From Gibbsiella quercinecans (lineage in GTDB: Bacteria > Pseudomonadota > Gammaproteobacteria > Enterobacterales > Enterobacteriaceae): DNA of 64,000 nt. The notes beneath the pieces are model-generated. The model was not told the origin of the DNA and made no database searches. It saw only the letters and a program-made list of their open reading frames with translations. A program made the position numbers and the translations under genes. Positions 14,824 to 23,684 of the stretch are shown here, piece by piece. The stretch covers positions 4,712,001 to 4,776,000 of the forward strand of contig NZ_CP014136.1 of NCBI RefSeq assembly GCF_002291425.1, in the 5' to 3' direction. Numbering within the stretch: the stretch's first letter is position 1; the number at the start of each line of letters is the position of its first letter.

Positions 14824-17256
14824 ATGGTCACCCTGAACCTGGAAACCCTGAGTGAGCGTATCAAGGCTCATAAAAATGCACTGATTCATATTGTCAAACC
14901 GCCGGTTTGCACCGAGCGGGCACAACACTACACCGCCGCCTACCAGGCCAATATGGATAAGCCGGTGCCGGTGCGCCGCGCATTGGCGCTGGCCAGCCAT
15001 TTATCCCGGCGTACTATCTGGATCAAACATGATGAGCTGATCGTCGGCAACCAGGCCAGCGAAGTGCGCGCCGCGCCGATTTTCCTCGAATACACCGTGG
15101 GTTGGATTGAGCAGGAAATTGACGAACTGGCCGATCGGCCCGGCGCCGGTTTCTCCGTCAGCGAAGACAACAAACGCGTACTGCATCAGCTCTGCCCGTG
15201 GTGGCGCGGCCAGACAGTGCAGGATCGCTGCTATGGCATGTTTACCGACGAACAAAAAGCCTTACTGGCTACCGGCATCATCAAGGCCGAAGGGAACATG
15301 ACTTCCGGCGACGCCCACCTGGCGGTGAACTACCCGCTGCTGCTGGAAAAAGGGCTGGACGGCCTGCGTGAAAAAGTGGCCGAGCGCCGTTCGCGCATCA
15401 ACCTGACGGTGCTGGACGATTTGCACGCGGAACAGTTCCTGAAGGCGATAGATATCACCTTTGCCGCGCTGAGCGAACATATCGAACGCTATGCCGCGCT
15501 GGCGCGCAGCCAGGCGCAAAGCGAGCCGCGCCCTGGCCGCCGCGATGAGCTGTTGCTGATTGCCGAGAACTGCGAACTGATCGCCCATCAGCCGCCGCGT
15601 ACCTTCTACCAGGCGTTGCAGCTGTGCTACTTCGTGCAACTGGCGCTGCAAATTGAATCCAACGGCCACTCGGTGTCGTTTGGCCGCATGGATCAGTATC
15701 TCTACCCGTATTACCGCCGTGACGTTGAGCTGACGCAGACGCTGGCGCGTGAAAGCGCCATTGAAATGCTGCAAAGCTGCTGGCTGAAGCTGCTGGAAGT
15801 GAACAAAATCCGCTCCGGCTCGCACTCGAAAGCATCGGCCGGCAGCCCGCTGTACCAGAACGTGACCATCGGCGGGCAAAACCTGGTCAACGGCCGCGCG
15901 CAGGATGCGGTTAATCCGTTGTCCTATGCCATTCTGGAGTCGTGCGGCCGTTTGCGCTCCACCCAGCCGAACCTGAGCGTGCGCTATCACGCCGGCATCA
16001 GTGATGATTTTCTCGATGCCTGCGTGCAGGTGATCCGCTGCGGCTTTGGCATGCCGGCCTTCAACAACGACGAGATCGTTATCCCGGCGTTTATTGGCCT
16101 GGGGGTGGAACCGGAGGACGCCTACCAATATGCCGCCATCGGCTGTATCGAGACGGCGGTTGGCGGCAAGTGGGGCTACCGTTGCACCGGGATGAGCTTT
16201 ATCAACTTTGCCCGGGTGATGCTGGCCGCCCTTGAAGGGGGGAAAGACGCCACCAGCGGCAAGGTGTTCCTGCCGCAGGACTGTGCGTTGTCACAGGGTA
16301 ACTTCGCTGACTTCGATCAGGTGCTGCAGATGTGGGACCGGCAAATCCGCTACTACACGCGCAAATCGATTGAAATCGAATACGTGGTGGATACGGCGCT
16401 GGAAGAGAACGCGCACGATATCCTGTGTTCGGCGCTGGTGGATGACTGCATCGAACGCGGCAAGAGCATCAAACAGGGGGGCGCTAAATATGATTGGGTT
16501 TCCGGCCTGCAGGTGGGCATCGCCAACCTGGGCAATAGCCTGGCGGCGGTGAAGAAACTGGTATTTGAACAGGGCGTTATTGGCCAGCAACAGTTGGCGC
16601 AGGCGTTGGCCTGCGATTTTGACGGCCTGACCAATGAACAACTGCGCCAGCGCCTGATGAACAACGCGCCGAAGTACGGCAACGATGAGGACAGCGTCGA
16701 TCAACTGCTGGTTCGTGCTTACCAGACTTACATCGATGAGCTGAAAAAATACCATAATCCCCGCTATGGGCGCGGGCCGATTGGCGGCGGTTATTACGCC
16801 GGCACCTCGTCGATCTCCGCCAACGTGCCGTTCGGCGCCGCGACCATGGCCACGCCGGACGGGCGCAAGGCCCACGCGCCATTGGCCGAAGGGGCCAGCC
16901 CGGCTTCCGGCACCGATCATCTGGGCCCGACGGCGGTGATCAATTCCATTGGCAAATTGCCAACCGGATCGATCCTGGGCGGCGTTCTGCTCAACCAGAA
17001 GCTTAACCCCGTCACGTTGGAAAATACCGGCGATCGGCAGAAGCTGATGGCGCTGCTGCGCACCTTCTTTGAAGATCATAAAGGCTGGCATATCCAATAC
17101 AATATCGTTTCACGGGCCACGCTGATTGATGCGAAGAAACACCCGGACCAATACCGCGATTTGGTGGTGCGCGTGGCCGGCTATTCGGCGTTCTTTACCG
17201 CACTCTCGCCGGATACCCAGGACGATATTATCGCTCGTACAGAACACTCGTTGTAA
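14824..17256 (+). CDS. ybiW: Pyruvate formate-lyase-like glycyl radical enzyme YbiW
   Basis: This encodes an 810-residue glycyl radical enzyme, the same length as E. coli YbiW and alignable end to end. The PFL domain holds the active-site Cys441 (AAIGCIETAVGG) and the C-terminal glycyl radical domain has the radical Gly786 in VVRVAGYSAFF. A single Cys at the active site, not the adjacent Cys-Cys pair of true pyruvate formate-lyase, places it with the diol-dehydratase/decarboxylase-type family members. The physiological substrate is not established, so only an anaerobic radical reaction is claimed. It depends on YbiY, encoded 4 nt upstream. Confidence 0.92.
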   Translation: MVTLNLETLSERIKAHKNALIHIVKPPVCTERAQHYTAAYQANMDKPVPVRRALALASHLSRRTIWIKHDELIVGNQASEVRAAPIFLEYTVGWIEQEIDELADRPGAGFSVSEDNKRVLHQLCPWWRGQTVQDRCYGMFTDEQKALLATGIIKAEGNMTSGDAHLAVNYPLLLEKGLDGLREKVAERRSRINLTVLDDLHAEQFLKAIDITFAALSEHIERYAALARSQAQSEPRPGRRDELLLIAENCELIAHQPPRTFYQALQLCYFVQLALQIESNGHSVSFGRMDQYLYPYYRRDVELTQTLARESAIEMLQSCWLKLLEVNKIRSGSHSKASAGSPLYQNVTIGGQNLVNGRAQDAVNPLSYAILESCGRLRSTQPNLSVRYHAGISDDFLDACVQVIRCGFGMPAFNNDEIVIPAFIGLGVEPEDAYQYAAIGCIETAVGGKWGYRCTGMSFINFARVMLAALEGGKDATSGKVFLPQDCALSQGNFADFDQVLQMWDRQIRYYTRKSIEIEYVVDTALEENAHDILCSALVDDCIERGKSIKQGGAKYDWVSGLQVGIANLGNSLAAVKKLVFEQGVIGQQQLAQALACDFDGLTNEQLRQRLMNNAPKYGNDEDSVDQLLVRAYQTYIDELKKYHNPRYGRGPIGGGYYAGTSSISANVPFGAATMATPDGRKAHAPLAEGASPASGTDHLGPTAVINSIGKLPTGSILGGVLLNQKLNPVTLENTGDRQKLMALLRTFFEDHKGWHIQYNIVSRATLIDAKKHPDQYRDLVVRVAGYSAFFTALSPDTQDDIIARTEHSL

Positions 17257-17274
17257 GGGCTCCGCCCGACGGTT

Positions 17275-17300
17275 GCAGCGCCGGTTACCGCCGGCGCTGC
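17275..17300 (+). terminator. Intrinsic-type terminator after ybiW
   Basis: A perfect 10-bp stem (GCAGCGCCGG / CCGGCGCTGC) with a 6-nt loop is followed by CTCGTTTT, 18 nt beyond the ybiW stop. Confidence 0.75.
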
Positions 17301-17362
17301 CTCGTTTTCTGGCGCGGTTCTGATATAGTGTGCACCATTCGAATTATGGGTTATCGGCGCCT

Positions 17363-18112
17363 ATGAACGCACGTCAGCAAAATATTCTGCAGGTGGTTAA
17401 TCAACGTAAAAGCGTCAGCGTTAATGAGCTGGCGCAGCTTTCCGGCGTCTCGGCCGTCACCATCCGCCAGGATCTCAACGCGCTGGAGCGCAACCATTTT
17501 CTTAAGCGGGAGCATGGCTTTGCCGTCGCGGTGGAAAGCGATGACGTAGACACGCGCATGCAGAATAATTTTCAACTGAAGAAATCACTGGCGGAATATG
17601 CCGCCTCACTGGTGGCGGACGGCGAATCGGTGTTCATTGAAGGCGGCAGCGCCAATGCGCTGTTGGCGCGCTACCTGGCCGATGTGCGCGATATCACCAT
17701 CGTGACCGCCAGCCATTATATCGCCCGGCTGTTGAAGGATACGGCCTGCGATGTGATTGCCCTGGGCGGCCACTATCAAAAACACAGCGAATCGGTGGTC
17801 GGGCCGCTAACCCGCAGCGGCATCCAGCAGGTGCACTTTCATAAAGCGTTTATCGGCATTGACGGCTTTCATGCCGACACCGGTTTTACCGGGCGCGACA
17901 TGATGCGCTGCGATGTGGTCAGCGCGGTGTTGGATAAGGGCATAGAAACCATTGTGCTGACGGATTCCAGCAAGTTTGGCCTGATCCAGCCATACCCCCT
18001 TACCGCCGGGCGCTCGATCGGCCGGGTGATCACCGACGGCGGCCTGGCCGCTGGCTACCAGCGCCAGTTAGCGGATCTCGGTATCCGCTGCGATCTGGTC
18101 AGCGCCGAATAG
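17363..18112 (+). CDS. DeoR/GlpR-family transcriptional regulator, YciT-like
   Basis: This encodes a 249-residue repressor-type protein with an N-terminal DeoR helix-turn-helix ([30 protein letters not shown]) and a C-terminal DeoRC sugar-phosphate sensor domain ([29 protein letters not shown]). It resembles E. coli YciT strongly (MNARQQNIL start, [16 protein letters not shown]). The ATG at 17363 matches that start; an in-frame extension to 17330 has no support. It follows the ybiYW terminator, so it is probably transcribed separately. Whether it controls ybiYW is unknown. Confidence 0.85.
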   Translation: MNARQQNILQVVNQRKSVSVNELAQLSGVSAVTIRQDLNALERNHFLKREHGFAVAVESDDVDTRMQNNFQLKKSLAEYAASLVADGESVFIEGGSANALLARYLADVRDITIVTASHYIARLLKDTACDVIALGGHYQKHSESVVGPLTRSGIQQVHFHKAFIGIDGFHADTGFTGRDMMRCDVVSAVLDKGIETIVLTDSSKFGLIQPYPLTAGRSIGRVITDGGLAAGYQRQLADLGIRCDLVSAE

Positions 18113-18199
18113 CCGCCAGCGTATATTTCAGCCTACATACCTTTATAAAAGGACTGATTCGATTTATTTTAATGTGTCATTCAGGGGTTAACAAAAAAT

Positions 18200-18691
18200 A
18201 TGGAGATAGTTATCCGGGGCAGTGAGCCGGAAGATGCCCAAAGCTACCAGCGGATTTACAGCGATCCAACGGTGTATGCCAATACGCTGCAACTGCCTTA
18301 CCCATCGGTAGCCTATTGGCGCAATAAGCTGGCGCAAAACGAAAGCATCGGCCGGGTGAGCTTTGTGGCGGAAGTTGAAGGCCGGGTGGTGGGGGATATC
18401 ACGCTATTTACCACCAATAATCCCAGGATCCGGCACGTGGTCGGGCTGGGTATCGGCGTCGATCCGGCGTTCGCCGGCCGTGGAGTGGGCTCCAAACTGT
18501 TGGCAACCGGCATTGATTACGCCTTCAACTGGCTTGCCGCCGTGCGGATGGAACTTGAAGTGTTTACGGATAACGAAAGGGCCATCGGCCTGTACCGGAA
18601 GTTTGGTTTTGCGGCCGAGGGCGTGCAGCGCCAAGCCGCCTTCAGGAACGGCCAGTATTGCGATGTGATGCTGATGGCCAAACTCAAATAA
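18200..18691 (+). CDS. GNAT-family N-acetyltransferase (AaaT/YhhY-like)
   Basis: This encodes a 163-residue acetyl-CoA-dependent acetyltransferase. The acetyl-CoA pyrophosphate loop is AGRGVGSKLL near residue 95, following the LGIGVDPAFAGRG strand, and the terminal NERAIGLYRKFGF motif is typical of the RimI/AaaT group. The pattern VIRGSEPEDA...YANTLQLPYPS resembles E. coli YhhY (AaaT), which acetylates some amino acids such as phenylalanine and methionine. Substrate assignment is by similarity only. It stands alone and converges on the EAL gene. Confidence 0.78.
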   Translation: MEIVIRGSEPEDAQSYQRIYSDPTVYANTLQLPYPSVAYWRNKLAQNESIGRVSFVAEVEGRVVGDITLFTTNNPRIRHVVGLGIGVDPAFAGRGVGSKLLATGIDYAFNWLAAVRMELEVFTDNERAIGLYRKFGFAAEGVQRQAAFRNGQYCDVMLMAKLK

Positions 18692-18727
18692 CGCCGGGCG
18701 CCAGGTTTTTCATCGGCGCCTGGGGCC

Positions 18728-20260
18728 TTAAAAGTATTTTTCCTGCAGCGCCTTCGCACTCATGGGGTAACCGAAATGCCAACCCTGCACGGCCGCATTG
18801 GGGCTGTGCTGGCGGATGTATTCCGCCTGCTCTGGCGTTTCAACCCCTTCGACGGTAACGCTGGTGTTGAAATCGGTGGTCAGATTAAACAGCAAATCGA
18901 CGATTTTGGCATTGACCGAACCGGTACCGATGGCGCTGGTAAACATTTTGTCTATTTTCAGGGTATCGAAGGGCAGGCTGGAAAGGTACGACAGGTTGCA
19001 ATAGCCGGTGCCGAAATCGTCCAGTGCGATGCGGTATCCTTCTTGCCGCAGTGCGTTTAACTTGTCCGCCAGCTCGGCATGCGCCGCCGTTGATCGCTCG
19101 GTGACTTCCAGCATAATTTGCCGCCGGGATAGGCCGTGTTTATCCACCTGCGCATTCAGGTAGTTGCGGAAATCGTCGTCCAGCACGTCTGAAATATCAA
19201 GATTGATACTGACGTAAAACGCCGGGTGCTTTTGCAAAATAGCCTGCAGTTCTGCCAGCGCCCGGTCGGTAACCTGGTGGGTAATTTCATTGATGATCCC
19301 CTGTTGTTCCGCGATCGGGATAAAGATTTCTGGCGAGATGGGTTCTTTGCCTTTGTTATTCCACCTGACCAGCGATTCCACCCCGATGATCTGCATTCTT
19401 CTCATACACACGATGGGTTGATACTCCAGGTAGAGCTCATGTTTTTTTACCGCGTGCAGCAGTTGGCGGCAAAGTAAACTGTTACGCTCAATCAGCAGGA
19501 AAAGCAGCATGGATACGCCGCCGCCGATGGCGCCGCCAGCCAGCACGATGGCAGCAATAATGCTTGGTTTTAGGGCCAGGACCCCGGAATCGTTGAGGCG
19601 GGCGTAGACACAGACATCATAGGTGTTACTGCACTGGTGCTGTTGCCGGTATTGGTTATACCAGGCGCTGGGTTGGGTTAGAACATCGGGGTGGATAGCC
19701 CCAAATGATTGATAAATATGGCCGTTATCGGGCGATACCAACAACGCGCTGTAACCACGCACAGGTAATGTGAAGCGTTGAAATGCGCTGGGGGAAGTAA
19801 ATACGGCGATATCATAACGGCTGGCGATGTCGGTTTGTATTCTGGCGTCAAACAGGCCGGTGGCACCACTCCACAAGCGCACACCGTCGGCCTGGCGTAT
19901 ATCTGCTTTCGGCAAGGGAATCGGGGGATCGATGATGCCGCGCACCGCGGTGCAGATTAACGCATTATTTTTGAGGCGGCCGATATCGTGCAGATAATGC
20001 GCGTTAAAAACCAGGTAACGCAGTTGGTAAATATCTTCAGGCGAGCAGGGGGTGAACGTATAGGCGTGTATATCTTCAATGCTGGTCATTGATTCGGTAA
20101 CCACTTCATCCGCCCGGGCGATAATGCTATCGGCATAGTCATTGACTTTGCCTTGGTCTAGCATCGCGATCGATATTTGGCAGACAAGCAGCATACAAAA
20201 TGCGCCTACCAGAATACTGGCAATGGTCATCATCCATGCTTTGTAGTTCATTGCTTTCAT
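18728..20260 (-). CDS. CSS-motif EAL-domain cyclic-di-GMP phosphodiesterase
   Basis: This encodes a protein of about 510 residues: an N-terminal membrane helix, a periplasmic CSS domain (CSPED near residue 70 and CTAVRG near residue 105), a second membrane helix at about 235-260 and a cytoplasmic EAL domain. The EAL domain keeps ExLxR (VESLVRW), INLD, EVTE, DDFGTG, LKIDK, VEGVET and a QGW loop, so it should hydrolyse c-di-GMP. In related Pdc enzymes the periplasmic CSS cysteines sense thiol redox and control turnover. The start MKAMNYKAW at 20260 is preferred; an extension to 20305 would place extra charged residues before the helix. A motility or biofilm role is inference. Confidence 0.88.
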   Translation of the reverse strand: MKAMNYKAWMMTIASILVGAFCMLLVCQISIAMLDQGKVNDYADSIIARADEVVTESMTSIEDIHAYTFTPCSPEDIYQLRYLVFNAHYLHDIGRLKNNALICTAVRGIIDPPIPLPKADIRQADGVRLWSGATGLFDARIQTDIASRYDIAVFTSPSAFQRFTLPVRGYSALLVSPDNGHIYQSFGAIHPDVLTQPSAWYNQYRQQHQCSNTYDVCVYARLNDSGVLALKPSIIAAIVLAGGAIGGGVSMLLFLLIERNSLLCRQLLHAVKKHELYLEYQPIVCMRRMQIIGVESLVRWNNKGKEPISPEIFIPIAEQQGIINEITHQVTDRALAELQAILQKHPAFYVSINLDISDVLDDDFRNYLNAQVDKHGLSRRQIMLEVTERSTAAHAELADKLNALRQEGYRIALDDFGTGYCNLSYLSSLPFDTLKIDKMFTSAIGTGSVNAKIVDLLFNLTTDFNTSVTVEGVETPEQAEYIRQHSPNAAVQGWHFGYPMSAKALQEKYF

Positions 20261-20305
20261 TTTTATCCTCAAGGCCAAACACATTGCGGATGCGAAGCGT
20301 GCCAT

Positions 20306-20806
20306 GATCGGGCCGAAAGTCGGGGTAGGTGGTGTTAGTTGCTGCCGTATTAACTAGCCGCCTTTCTCTGATCATTCGTTACCCGTCGCCTCGCCATACG
20401 CGATGAGTGAAAGTGTTGCCTGGTAATTATTCAAAGCGTTTGTTTTCATTTTTTAGAATTTTCAGCACGCTGATAAACAGTATAGAAACTGATGGGCGTA
20501 TTGTGTGAGAGGGCCCAGTGTTGTGGGGTTAAAAATGAGCATTTCCATTTTTATATGGGTGTTTTTTATTCAATGCTCCGTTTTTTTGCCGCTGTGTTTT
20601 GATGTGTAAATTATACTGTGCATACGGATTAATATATTTAATCTAATGATTTTATTGTTGATTGTTGTCAATGAGAGTTACTTTTCGTCAGGCGTTGGTG
20701 TTGTTTTTTGTGTTTCCGGCGGGGGAAGGGCATAGACAGCAGGGGGCTATAGATAACGCCAGTGTTATGGTGAAAGAGATCCTTTTTCTCTACATTGACG
20801 AAACCG
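20306..20806. other. Gene-free stretch upstream of the EAL gene
   Basis: About 0.5 kb of locally AT-rich DNA contains the presumed promoter of the EAL gene. I find no convincing coding frame with a ribosome-binding site, and no terminator-type hairpin. It runs into repeat unit 1. Confidence 0.4.
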
Positions 20807-21222
20807 TACTCTGTAACCTGCGGCGTAAATGGAATTGCCTTAAACGTATCAAGTTTCTTTTCGGTAATAGTGGCAGGCAATTGTCAGGGCCGAAGGCCCG
20901 GCCCCGACACCCCGGCCTGCGCTTAACATGGCCTGCCCGTTGCGCGGGTTCCCTCGCCGCGTCCCCCGTCGCCGGACGGGTCGGCTGTCCGTGGCCGATT
21001 GCCCCTGGCAACGGTACCTTGCTCGGCAGCCCAAGATGCGCGCTAAACGTCAACACCCGAATCTATCGCCACCGGGCAATCTAACCACTGGTTTTGACAT
21101 AGGTTAATTCATCAATTTCAAAGACAATGCATTTGGTGAGTGGAGCACGGGTGTTGAAGCCATTGAAGGCGCCGAACGGCGGAACGTAGCATAGGCGAAA
21201 CCGCCAGGACGGCGGTTTCAGG
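20807..21222 (+). repeat. Structured ~0.42-kb repeat, unit 1
   Basis: It runs from GTACTCTG to a terminal hairpin GAAACCGCC-AGGAC-GGCGGTTTC (21197-21219). It matches the segment at 21437-21866 over its whole length with scattered substitutions and one ~37-bp difference. Shared blocks include GTGGCAGGCAATTGTCAGGG, the CCGGCCTGCGCTTAACATGG block and TGGAGCACGG. Short frames on both strands are retained in each copy, but none has a ribosome-binding site or a recognisable domain. Its nature is unknown: degraded mobile element, structured RNA or intergenic repeat family. Confidence 0.75.
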
Positions 21223-21251
21223 CGAGACAGGCAGGGACGCCTGTCGTAGCC
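21221..21251 (-). repeat. 31-bp hairpin module, inverted copy after unit 1
   Basis: The reverse complement of this segment matches 21613-21643 inside unit 2 at 26 of 31 positions. Four of the five differences are paired changes that keep a 7-bp stem intact (GACAGGC/GCCTGTC here, GACAAAC/GTTTGTC in unit 2). Confidence 0.7.
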
Positions 21252-21436
21252 GGCCGTGATGCGCAGTGACACAGTGAGGGCAGCCGCGCAGCGGCCGCCT
21301 GATATGGCGCAGGCGCGGGTCGTTAGGGGCCGCGCCCACGGCCCCTAACTCGGGCGCGGGTTGCGGTGCTACAAAAAACGACCGAGTTATAGCGACCGAA
21401 ACCCTAGCGGTCAGGGCAAAGAACGTTGCTAAAACA

Positions 21437-21866
21437 GTACTCTGCCGCCACCAGCGTAAAGGGAATTGCCTTAATCACTCCGAGTTTCTTTGCAGCAATA
21501 GTGGCAGGCAATTGTCAGGGCCGAAGGCCCGGCCCCGACACCCCGGCCTGCGCTTAACATGGCCTGCCCGCTGCGCGGGTTCCCTCGCCGCGTCCCCGTC
21601 GCCGGGCGGGTCGGCTACGACAAACATCCCTGTTTGTCTCGCCTCAATCGGCCTTCCGTGGCCGATTGCCCCTGGCAACGGTGCCTTGCTCGGCAGGCCA
21701 AGATGCGCGCGGAAGGTCAAAACACAAATCTATCGCCACCGGGCAACCTAACCACCGGTTTTGACACAATCAAAGACAATATCATAGGTGAGTGGAGCAC
21801 GGATGTTGAAGCCATTGAAGGCGCCGAACGGCGCATAGGCGAAACCGCCAGGACGGCGGTTTCAGG
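21437..21866 (+). repeat. Structured ~0.43-kb repeat, unit 2
   Basis: This is the second direct copy of the 20807-21222 repeat, 214 bp downstream of the first and ending in the same perfect 9-bp hairpin (21841-21863). It carries a ~37-bp extra segment around 21613-21650 that unit 1 lacks; the segment contains a GACAAAC/GTTTGTC hairpin. It ends 22 bp before the adjacent lipoprotein gene. Confidence 0.75.
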
Positions 21867-21887
21867 AGAGTTATTCCAAAACAGCGC

Positions 21888-22310
21888 CTAATAAACAACG
21901 TAAAACTTATCTTCGCACTGTTTAATCGTCGCCATAAATGTTCCCAATGGCGCATTTTTTTTGGCGATCACAACACCCGAGCTGCGTGAATTTTTCATTT
22001 TGCTGTTTTGTTGCTCACCATGATCCGTCGTGGTTATTTCAACCTGCACGTACTCATCCGTTTTGGCCGCGCCGGCAGGGTAAACATAATAGAGCTGCTG
22101 TGGATCGTTAATACCGTAAGTAGACTGCCTTTCGAGACTATAGCCCTGTTTACTGAAGGCGCGTTCCAGGCAAATTCTTAAATCAATGGAAGACTTCCCG
22201 GATTGCAGCGACGTCAATTGGCTTTTGCCATCAAATGGATTGATTGCCATGCAGCCGCAGAGCAGAAAGAGAATAATGGGTGCCAGGGTTTTATAAAACA
22301 TGCGGGTCAC
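21888..22310 (-). CDS. Small hypothetical lipoprotein
   Basis: This encodes a 140-residue protein with a type II signal peptide: a hydrophobic stretch (LAPIILFLLC) and lipobox LLCGC with the lipidated Cys at residue 20. The +2 residue is Met, which does not give an inner-membrane retention signal, so outer-membrane anchoring is likely. The mature part is polar, with a conserved-looking YYVYPAG segment and one further Cys pair (Cys48 and Cys133) that could form a disulphide. I do not recognise a family. An AAGGAG site lies before the ATG. It abuts the structured repeat downstream. Confidence 0.7.
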   Translation of the reverse strand: MTRMFYKTLAPIILFLLCGCMAINPFDGKSQLTSLQSGKSSIDLRICLERAFSKQGYSLERQSTYGINDPQQLYYVYPAGAAKTDEYVQVEITTTDHGEQQNSKMKNSRSSGVVIAKKNAPLGTFMATIKQCEDKFYVVY

Positions 22311-22415
22311 TCCTTGAAAGTTCTACAGGATAGTAACCCTTGCGCTGTTTTTTGTAAAAACGGCGCGGGTCAGCCCGTGCCGTTGCAATAATACGCCGTG
22401 TTATCCCCGCGGCGG

Positions 22416-23684
22416 TTAATTCCATGCGTGGCGCGGTGGGTTGATGTTGTTCAGGTAGTAGTTGCCGACGTGGAAGTATTTCCAACGCACCGGATCGTGC
22501 AGCGTATGGGTGCGGGCATTGCGCCAGTGGCGGTCAAGGTTGTATTCGGCCAGCGTGGCGCGCGTGCCAGCCAGCTCAAACAGCTTATTCCCGGCCAGAA
22601 CGGCGATCTCGGTGGTGAGCACCTTTGCCTCGGCGGTGGCGACAGCGGCGGCGGCCACCGTTTCTTCATTCGGCGTGGCCAGCGCAGTATCGATCAACTG
22701 GCCTGCGCGCCACAGCAACGCTTCCGCCGCGTGCAGGCGGATTTCAAGATCGCCGATGGCGGCAATGGTAAACACATCGTCGGCGGCTCGCGTTTGGCCA
22801 CTGTCGATCCAGGGGCGCGATTTTTCACGCACAAAACTCAGGGTATCGGCGATGGTGCCACGGGCGATGCCCGCGTCAACCGCCGCCTGGATGATTTGCG
22901 AAATCGGCCCGGCGGCGGTTGGGCGATCGAACGCTTGCCATACCGGGATGACGCGGTCGCGCGGCGCGCGGACGTTCTCAAGAATAACCGTGCCCGAGGC
23001 GGTGGTGCGCTGCCCAAAGCTGGACCAGTTGTTAATCACCTTCAGCCCTGGCGCATCGCGTTCGAGAATAACCAGGTGTGGTTTGCCTTCGGCATCCACC
23101 GCCACCACATGAACGATGTGCGCCAGCAACGCGCCGGTGGCGTAAAACTTCTCGCCGTTGATCACCACCTCATCGCCTTCCTGGCGCAGGGTGGTTTTGA
23201 AATCGGCCACGGTAGCCGAGCCTTTTTCAGAAAAGGCGTTGCCCCAACGCAGCCCTTGCAATACGCCGGCTAACAGCGCCTTTTTTTGGCTCTCGCTGCC
23301 GTCGGCAATTAAGTGGGCCACTCCGGCCAGATGGTTTTGCGGTATCTGCCCCAGAGCGGAATCCGCGGCGGAAACGATGGCGATAACCCGTGCCAGCGTG
23401 GCATAAGACACTTGCGCACCGCCATAGGCTTTTGGCACGTTGATGCCCCAAAGGCCGCTTTGCGAGAAGGCTTGCAACTCGGCTATCGGCAATAGCCCCT
23501 CGCGATCGCGGCGTGCGGCGCCGCTGGCGAACTGCGCCGCCAGGCGCTCCGCAACGGCAACCGCCTCGGCATCGCTGGTGATAACGTGCGCAGGCGAGGT
23601 TGGGCGCGGTAAGGGTGAAAACGGCTCGGTGGAATTAACATGGACTTCAGGCGTGGCAAGTTTGATCTCTTCGATGATAGTCAT
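22416..23684 (-). CDS. SfnB-type acyl-CoA dehydrogenase-family flavoprotein
   Basis: This encodes a 422-residue flavoprotein with the N-terminal helical, middle beta and C-terminal helical domains of the acyl-CoA dehydrogenase fold. The sequence (GLWGINVPKAYGGAQVSYAT, QIPQNHLAG, NGEKFYATGALLAH, RHWRNARTHTLHDPVRWKY) places it in the SfnB/DszC monooxygenase-like branch used for organosulfur acquisition rather than fatty-acid oxidation. It probably oxidises a sulfur- or aromatic-containing compound with reduced FMN supplied by a separate reductase. No reductase or sulfonate gene is adjacent; the nearest SsuABC-like transporter is about 32 kb away. The exact substrate is unknown. Confidence 0.8.
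   Translation of the reverse strand: MTIIEEIKLATPEVHVNSTEPFSPLPRPTSPAHVITSDAEAVAVAERLAAQFASGAARRDREGLLPIAELQAFSQSGLWGINVPKAYGGAQVSYATLARVIAIVSAADSALGQIPQNHLAGVAHLIADGSESQKKALLAGVLQGLRWGNAFSEKGSATVADFKTTLRQEGDEVVINGEKFYATGALLAHIVHVVAVDAEGKPHLVILERDAPGLKVINNWSSFGQRTTASGTVILENVRAPRDRVIPVWQAFDRPTAAGPISQIIQAAVDAGIARGTIADTLSFVREKSRPWIDSGQTRAADDVFTIAAIGDLEIRLHAAEALLWRAGQLIDTALATPNEETVAAAAVATAEAKVLTTEIAVLAGNKLFELAGTRATLAEYNLDRHWRNARTHTLHDPVRWKYFHVGNYYLNNINPPRHAWN

Noticed and set aside
20662-21891. Short plus- and minus-strand frames inside the repeat pair (for example 21475-21720 minus, 21559-21891 plus)
   Set aside because: They are kept in both copies only because the copies are similar; no ribosome-binding site or domain, and compensatory stem changes point to structure rather than protein.
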